NCBI GenBank assembly: GCA_028687435.1
Contig: JAQUAF010000002.1
Coordinates: forward strand, 148,021 to 212,020
Length of the DNA: 64,000 nucleotides
DNA from: Verrucomicrobiia bacterium
GTDB taxonomy: Bacteria > Verrucomicrobiota > Verrucomicrobiia > JABWAM01
Reading direction: 5' to 3'
Positions 59,906 to 64,000 of this stretch are shown here, one piece after another. The position numbers and the translations under genes were made by a program. The notes beneath the pieces are model-generated. The model was not told the origin of the DNA, did not search any database, and worked only from the letters and a program-made list of their open reading frames with translations. Position 1 is the stretch's first letter; every line of letters begins with the position of its first letter.

Positions 59906-60685
59906 ATGAAAATCGAAGTCTCAGAGTCTCAAACCACCACCGCCAGCCAAACCAACCCATCCACCACGCCCCCGCCGCACCATCGCCAGACGGCCAGCCC
60001 ACGCAGAAGCGGCCAAAAATCGCGCCCAAGTGCCCCACGATTGGCCGGAGGGCGTGGCGAGGGTGAACATAACCGCAAACCAGCCTTGCCGCAAAAGAAG
60101 GGAGCGAACAACAACCGGCATAACGGCAACGGGCATGAAGATCCCGGCTTTCTGTTTACAGAACGTGGAATCGTGGACTACTTCAAACGGAAAAAGCGCC
60201 TCGTTTTGGCGTGCCTACCAAGTGACCGATGGGACAGACAATCCAAGCTCCATGAAGGGGCAAAAGATTTTGATGCCCACGCCCGCCACTGGGAGGACAG
60301 GAACAAGCCCAAGGTTGCCGGATTTTGTCGTGATACCGCCAAAGAATTTCGAGTGAAGGAGGAAGCCATATCCTTGGCAGGCCGTGATGAAATCATACGG
60401 AAGAAGGTTGCCGTTGTGCTTCGTGCCGCAACCGGGCTTGTGGAAGCGGCGGACAGGTTTTTGGAAGTTGCGCCGAACGGTTGGAATCCGGTGCCAACAA
60501 TAGATGGAGCTGGCGATTTATACCGAAACGATCTTGCGCCTCTTTTGGAAATTATTGGGAATGGGGCGGTTGTTGCTCGCCAGATTTCATCGATGGATAC
60601 ACACAATCCAAGCATCCGCAAGTTGATAACCTCTCTGGAACACTCGGACTTCAGAATGACGAAAGTCGCTATCGAGCAGGAATAA
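59906..60685 (+). CDS. Uncharacterised protein of the integrated element
   Basis: 259 residues without recognised domains. The first 70 residues are low-complexity (Ser/Thr/Pro/Asn/Arg-rich). From about residue 75 the protein is folded-looking: FLFTERGIVDYFKRKKRLVL, FDAHARHWEDRNKPKVAGFC, KVAVVLRAATGLVEAADRFL, NDLAPLLEIIGNGAVVARQI. There is no signal peptide and no membrane helix. The ATG at 59906 has AAAGGAACC eight bases upstream; the longer frame start at 59852 lacks a ribosome site. A strong terminator follows. It is the only plus-strand gene on this side of the element, so it may be an early or regulatory gene, but that is a guess. Confidence 0.6.
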   Translation: MKIEVSESQTTTASQTNPSTTPPPHHRQTASPRRSGQKSRPSAPRLAGGRGEGEHNRKPALPQKKGANNNRHNGNGHEDPGFLFTERGIVDYFKRKKRLVLACLPSDRWDRQSKLHEGAKDFDAHARHWEDRNKPKVAGFCRDTAKEFRVKEEAISLAGRDEIIRKKVAVVLRAATGLVEAADRFLEVAPNGWNPVPTIDGAGDLYRNDLAPLLEIIGNGAVVARQISSMDTHNPSIRKLITSLEHSDFRMTKVAIEQE

Positions 60686-60708
60686 CCCCCATCCACCCCA
60701 ACACAAAG

Positions 60709-60750
60709 CCCCCGGTTGCCTCCAAAGGTGGCCGGGGGTTTTTGTTTTTT
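60709..60750 (+). terminator. Rho-independent terminator
   Basis: A GC-rich stem with a 7-bp outer part (CCCCCGG at 60709-60715 with CCGGGGG at 60732-60738), extended inwards by shorter pairing, is followed by TTTTTGTTTTTT. It ends the 59906-60685 transcript and separates it from the convergent minus-strand genes. Confidence 0.85.
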
Positions 60751-60796
60751 AGATGAAATTCGCGCCTACCAGACGGTTCAGGAGGCAGGCGCATGG

Positions 60797-61525
60797 TTAG
60801 GCCCAGTCGGGATATAAATCTGAATCAACCCACTCCGCGCCAGTCCATTCTTCAACGCGCTCCCATTTGCCGTTTCGCCCGGTGCGCGTGGATCTGTCCG
60901 CGGTCTTCACCCACACATAACCGGTTGGGAAACTTGGAGCTTGAGGCGTTTGCATTTTCCCACAATAGCCCGTTGTGGGTGCCTCCCATGAACAACTTGT
61001 TTTGCGGGCAACCGGCGAATAGACCGTGTATGATTCTATTCCAAGATCAATCTTGTCCGCGTAAACCTTCGCATTCTCTCCCAATTTAGCATAAGCTTCG
61101 GCTCGTTTTGTTGCGCTAGTCTGGCTTTCCCATTCCGCAATGGCATCCCTATCGGCCTCCGTAAGAGGATAACCCGTCTCGCTTTGCCACATTGGATGAT
61201 GCAATAATTTTTTATCGACGGCAACCCATTCAATTTCATAAGTGGGTTGCTGATTGACGATTGACACACTTCCAGACGGAGATTCATCAACCGCAACAAC
61301 AGTCATCTTTGCCTGTCCGCCAAAATCCTCAATGATTTCCACGCGCTCAACAACGTAAGATGTTATTCCCGCAATGGTTGATCCAATTTGCGGACGCGCC
61401 GCGTGAATGTTTCCGCTCCCGCCGTCGTACGACTGCGAAAGCTCGTTTCTTGCGGATGTGTAGTTGTAGCGTCGCGGCTGTTCCCGCGCTGAACTTATTC
61501 CAACCCATAATGGAGCGGATGACAT
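60797..61525 (-). CDS. Phage-like protein of unknown function
   Basis: 242 residues with no recognised domain and no membrane helix. The N-terminal two thirds are beta-rich (GITSYVVERVEIIEDFGGQA; MTVVAVDESPSGSVSIVNQQ), and the middle has a charged helix region (EADRDAIAEWESQTSATKRA). The end contains ATTGYCGK-like loops and a Trp-rich tail (WERVEEWTGAEWVDSDL). It could be a minor structural or tail-associated protein. AAGGATTC before the ATG is a good ribosome site. It is the last gene of the minus-strand series that begins past the right edge. Confidence 0.5.
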   Translation of the reverse strand: MSSAPLWVGISSAREQPRRYNYTSARNELSQSYDGGSGNIHAARPQIGSTIAGITSYVVERVEIIEDFGGQAKMTVVAVDESPSGSVSIVNQQPTYEIEWVAVDKKLLHHPMWQSETGYPLTEADRDAIAEWESQTSATKRAEAYAKLGENAKVYADKIDLGIESYTVYSPVARKTSCSWEAPTTGYCGKMQTPQAPSFPTGYVWVKTADRSTRTGRNGKWERVEEWTGAEWVDSDLYPDWA

Positions 61526-61665
61526 TTTGAATCCTTCTTTTCTAAATTTAGATTTTGTTTTTCAATGTCCCGGAGAATTTCCAAAACCCTGAAAGCCCGC
61601 CCCTGGCGCTCGCGCCGGAATCGCTCAAGCTGGCGGCGTTGACGGTGGCTGGGATGATGTTTCAT
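61495..61665 (-). CDS. Small basic phage-like protein
   Basis: 56 residues, highly basic (KHHPSHRQRRQLERFRRERQ). AAGGAAAGG lies well placed ahead of the ATG. Its 3' end overlaps the start of the next gene by 31 bases, as is common in compact phage operons. Rich in Arg and Gln; it may bind nucleic acid. No domain is recognised. Confidence 0.5.
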   Translation of the reverse strand: MKHHPSHRQRRQLERFRRERQGRAFRVLEILRDIEKQNLNLEKKDSKCHPLHYGLE

Positions 61666-61816
61666 CACAAAGCCTTTCCTTCGGATTTTTCGGCAATGCC
61701 CCCAAAATCTTGCGTTGTTTTTTTGGAAGAGTGACAAACCATTTTTTCCATGCGGCCCGATACTCTTTATCCATTTTCTCTTGGATCTTTTCGTAATCGG
61801 TTTTGAAATTGCTCAT
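61625..61816 (-). CDS. Small phage-like protein
   Basis: 63 residues, charged and helical (FKTDYEKIQEKMDKEYRAAW; KKWFVTLPKKQRKILGAL), with a Ser/Pro-rich tail. It overlaps the small basic protein gene at its 3' end by 41 bases. No clear ribosome site precedes the ATG, so the start is uncertain. Function unknown. Confidence 0.4.
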   Translation of the reverse strand: MSNFKTDYEKIQEKMDKEYRAAWKKWFVTLPKKQRKILGALPKNPKERLCDETSSQPPSTPPA

Positions 61817-61908
61817 GAAATTTTGCCGGAGTTCGCGCCCGCGCCCGGCGTCGCGGGAAGTCGGCTAAGTTGGCCGTGCGCTTGCCATCCGGGGACGAAT
61901 CCGGACGA

Positions 61909-62472
61909 CTAATCAAGGTATTTCGCAAGAATCAAATCGCATTCCGCAATCGGATCAACGAAATCCCCGGCTTTAAGTTCGCCGTGTTTTCGGAGGACGA
62001 ATTGTAATTCTTCCCTTAATTTTGCGAGCGCGGGAGAATCCCCACAATCGCCGAAACCATTTTTTGTGTTATTCTCCCGCTCAAACTTTTCCACTCGGGC
62101 AATTTCACTTCCAATCGTGTTGCCGACATGCTCAAGCGCCAGGGCGATCGTTCGCAAATTTTCAGGTTTCCGTGAAAATGCGAGAATAACTTCATTTGCA
62201 TTTTGAAGAAGCAGATTTCGCAGGCTGAAAACATCCTCGTGCCGTCGCCGCGCCGCTAACAGTTGGTCGCAGGATTCTTGATCGAATTTTTCGAGCGCCC
62301 TTTGATGCAAGGTTGGAATCACTTCATCATTAAGTTTCTTGCATTCCGCACTCAATTTGTTGATGAAATCCCATCGCCGCTGGATTTCGTTTTTAAGATT
62401 TTTGAATGCGGCAATTTGCGCGGATTTCGGTTGAAACAATTTCCGGATATGAAGTTTTACGTCGAATGCCAT
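61909..62472 (-). CDS. Phage-like helical protein of unknown function
   Basis: 187 residues, almost entirely helical and charged: QIAAFKNLKNEIQRRWDFIN, ALEKFDQESCDQLLAARRRH, EVILAFSRKPENLRTIALAL. There is no signal peptide. AAAGGAAACTC ahead of the ATG is a good ribosome site. It lies directly downstream of the prohead-protease-like gene. Helical proteins at that place in phage head operons include scaffolds, but the sequence does not allow a firm call. Confidence 0.5.
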   Translation of the reverse strand: MAFDVKLHIRKLFQPKSAQIAAFKNLKNEIQRRWDFINKLSAECKKLNDEVIPTLHQRALEKFDQESCDQLLAARRRHEDVFSLRNLLLQNANEVILAFSRKPENLRTIALALEHVGNTIGSEIARVEKFERENNTKNGFGDCGDSPALAKLREELQFVLRKHGELKAGDFVDPIAECDLILAKYLD

Positions 62473-62492
62473 ATGAGTTTCCTTTTTTTGAG

Positions 62493-63320
62493 TTATTTTT
62501 TGGTGAATGATTGCAAATTTTGAAGCGTTGCAATCGCCGCTTGTGGGTTGTTTGAATCCAATTTTTTGTAAGTGGCTTCGATGACTTGGGCCATGGCCCG
62601 CGTGTGCGCCTCAGCCAATCGGCTTAGATCATTTTTCCCGAACAGGAAAAACTTTTGACCGCCGCGCCGAATGAAACCAACGGGTTTAACGACGCCACGA
62701 ATCAGGCAATCGCGGAAACTGGAGCGCGGCATGCGGCAGGTTTGCGCACCACTGCCAAGCGATTCCAGCCTAACTGGGCTTTGCTCATTCCCAAGCATTT
62801 TGTAAAATTGAGCCTCACTTATCTCGCTGGCACCAAAGTTTTCATTGCCCTCGCCCACCGAAAACAACCCGCTTGGATTTGCGGCTGGACGGTTTACCAA
62901 ATCGCATGAATGAAGCTTTTCGCAACGGGCAAAGACCTTGCCGCCTATCTGGACATCTTTCCCGGAGAATGAAATCGACATTCCGACTTCCTCGGGAATC
63001 TCGTTTGCAACCTCCAAAATGTAAGACCGATGGGGCGAGTTGCTGAACAAATGAAAGTCCGCAAAGAGTTGATCGCCTTTGATGCGTGGATTAACCAGCT
63101 TGCCGATGACATCCTTTGCGCTGCTTCCATGGTCTAACTGAACCTTTGTTCCGCTCCGCTTATTCTCCATCGCGCTCTTAACCTGTTGCAGCATGGTCAT
63201 GTCACAGAAAACACCGTGGCCTTTGGCTTCTCCGATGGTGCAGACGCTGACGTCCGAAATGATGCTGGAGATGGAATCGACCTTCCCGGCGCGAAATTGG
63301 CTGATAAAATTGTGTGTCAT
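62493..63320 (-). CDS. Phage prohead protease-like protein
   Basis: About 275 residues. The N-terminal 160 residues fit an HK97-type prohead protease: VQLDHGSSAKDVIGKLVNPR has the usual H with a following G-x-(L/V), FADFHLFSNSPHRSYILEVA follows, and GMSISFSGKDVQIGGKVFAR holds a Ser in the place of the nucleophile. The C-terminal third (TCRMPRSSFRDCLIRGVVKP; LAEAHTRAMAQVIEATYKKL) is of unknown type. If right, it cleaves the scaffold during capsid maturation. The ATG overlaps the upstream gene's stop (ATGA), which I prefer to the ATG two codons earlier. Confidence 0.55.
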   Translation of the reverse strand: MTHNFISQFRAGKVDSISSIISDVSVCTIGEAKGHGVFCDMTMLQQVKSAMENKRSGTKVQLDHGSSAKDVIGKLVNPRIKGDQLFADFHLFSNSPHRSYILEVANEIPEEVGMSISFSGKDVQIGGKVFARCEKLHSCDLVNRPAANPSGLFSVGEGNENFGASEISEAQFYKMLGNEQSPVRLESLGSGAQTCRMPRSSFRDCLIRGVVKPVGFIRRGGQKFFLFGKNDLSRLAEAHTRAMAQVIEATYKKLDSNNPQAAIATLQNLQSFTKK

Positions 63321-63781
63321 ACACATTGCGGCGTGTCAACGATTTCGGCCTGTTTCCTCGACGGATTGTCAACAACGGCGGTTTCGTCATCGGCATTCGC
63401 GGAATAATGAAAATATCCAGCCGCCGAAATCACCTTTTCCAGCGCGTCAGAGGCCTGGCGGATGGCCTTCTGGATGCGCCATTGGTGGGCTGGATCATCG
63501 GTCATCTCCGAAACGTCGAGGTTCGCAAGGCCGAATTGTGAGCGATTTATCATCTCATCCAACCACTCAAACGCCTCCGGGCATCCCGGAGTGACAAACC
63601 GCCTGCTGGGTCGCCGGTGTTCGCGTAACCATTGGCGCAAGACGGCCAGATTTGTTCGTCCGTTCCTAAATGCCGCGCATCCTTCAGCTTTCGCTTGGCG
63701 CACAATTTCAAGGTCAATTTCGAGGGTTCCCGCCGCATTCCGCATGGAATCGGCCCAATCTGATGATGATTTTTTGTTCAT
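63317..63781 (-). CDS. Phage-like protein of unknown function
   Basis: 154 residues; helical, with TLEIDLEIVRQAKAEGCAAF and FRNGRTNLAVLRQWLREH, which recall the small DNA-binding domains of phage packaging (Nu1/terminase small-subunit-like) proteins. Its stop overlaps the next gene's ATG. No ribosome site is evident, and a 36-codon frame also overlaps the start. A packaging role is a weak inference. Confidence 0.45.
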   Translation of the reverse strand: MNKKSSSDWADSMRNAAGTLEIDLEIVRQAKAEGCAAFRNGRTNLAVLRQWLREHRRPSRRFVTPGCPEAFEWLDEMINRSQFGLANLDVSEMTDDPAHQWRIQKAIRQASDALEKVISAAGYFHYSANADDETAVVDNPSRKQAEIVDTPQCV

Positions 63782-63820
63782 AAAATGATGAAAATGCGCG
63801 TTTTTTTGATTTTTGGCTGC

Positions 63821-63946
63821 TCATACGAAAATGCCGCGCTGGATGCGGAACCTACGGGTATTCGCCATGGTTAAAGGTTCCCTAAACCACGGGTGGGGGG
63901 GTGGTGCCATGCCTGCCTGCTCCTGTTGATGTTGCGGCGTGTTCAT
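63821..63946 (-). CDS. Short open frame in the phage operon (41 residues)
   Basis: 41 codons. The ATG overlaps the stop of the preceding frame (ATGA) and has AGGCAGG just upstream. The peptide is proline- and arginine-rich (MAPPPHPWFREPLT). The overlap and ribosome site support translation, but its composition does not point to a fold. Confidence 0.3.
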   Translation of the reverse strand: MNTPQHQQEQAGMAPPPHPWFREPLTMANTRRFRIQRGIFV

Positions 63947-64000
63947 GCATCCTGCCTCGCCTCATCAATGACCCGCATCGCATCCTTGACTTGCCCAAGC
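63943..64000 (-). CDS. 3' end of a further phage-like gene (cut by window edge)
   Basis: The minus strand from the right edge reads in one frame as LGQVKDAMRVIDEARQDA and then stops, overlapping the next ATG. It looks like a normal helical protein C-terminus. The other two frames hit stops or give unlikely sequence. Nothing more can be said without the sequence to the right. Confidence 0.35.
   Translation of the reverse strand, partial: LGQVKDAMRVIDEARQDA

Noticed and set aside
63780..63830. 36-codon frame starting with ATGAGCAGC before the 154-residue phage protein
   Set aside because: It overlaps the 154-residue gene in another frame and has no supporting features.

Overview
The window looks like chromosomal DNA from a member of the PVC group (Verrucomicrobiota, Kiritimatiellota or Lentisphaerota). 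The pointers are a 5'-nuclease/coaE/rho run, ExbB/ExbD genes with DUF4159, VCBS, TPR and GYF proteins, a pseudopilin with an FTLIE start and an H-X9-DG-like tail, and many secreted hydrolases. This is inference from gene content; no rRNA or other phylogenetic marker was found. Most of the window reads as moderately GC-rich. Two stretches are visibly AT-richer: about 26.0-34.8 kb and about 61-64 kb.

Region 1 (1-26 kb) is mostly core. It holds a partial LysR regulator and a CBS-domain scrap, then a GT4 glycosyltransferase with a C-terminal helical domain followed by a GH130 enzyme. Next, on the minus strand, comes a TPR-ExbB-ExbD-VCBS-ExbD-DUF4159 cluster that runs into hflX. A 351-bp element with 23-bp terminal inverted repeats separates a GYF protein from a sugar-acid cluster (2-hydroxyacid dehydrogenase, gnd, Ldh2-type dehydrogenase, PfkB kinase) with a promoter and palindromic operator in front. 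Then come an NhaD-like antiporter, purN, a heptose-phosphate adenylyltransferase, an SRPBCC protein, rpe, a stand-alone 5'-3' exonuclease, coaE and rho.

Region 2 (26-42 kb) is an accessory glycan-use locus. A GntR/LacI-like regulator, which the promoter suggests is leaderless, is followed by a pseudopilin, a 1236-residue GH42-like secreted protein, a CBM9-like protein, a LamG-like protein and an unknown protein translationally coupled to it. GC-richer genes follow: a PHP-domain protein, an internally deleted ISL3 transposase, a metallophosphoesterase and a GH38 alpha-mannosidase.

Region 3 (42-59.5 kb) mixes cargo and core. It has an AAA/DUF4143 ATPase coupled to a polytopic membrane protein, a Phd/VapC-type toxin-antitoxin pair, an ABC importer operon with a STAS-domain protein between the binding protein and the permease, a class I amidotransferase, an orphan NuoE/NuoF pair, a DUF5107-TPR protein, a URO-D-family protein divergent from an AraC regulator, a glutaminyl-cyclase-like M28 protein and parB.

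Region 4 (59.66-64 kb) begins at a truncated 5' half of tRNA-Tyr(GTA). Three CTACTCA repeats follow, then one plus-strand gene of unknown function and a set of minus-strand phage-like genes including a prohead-protease-like protein. This looks like one end of an integrated phage or related element that continues past the right edge.
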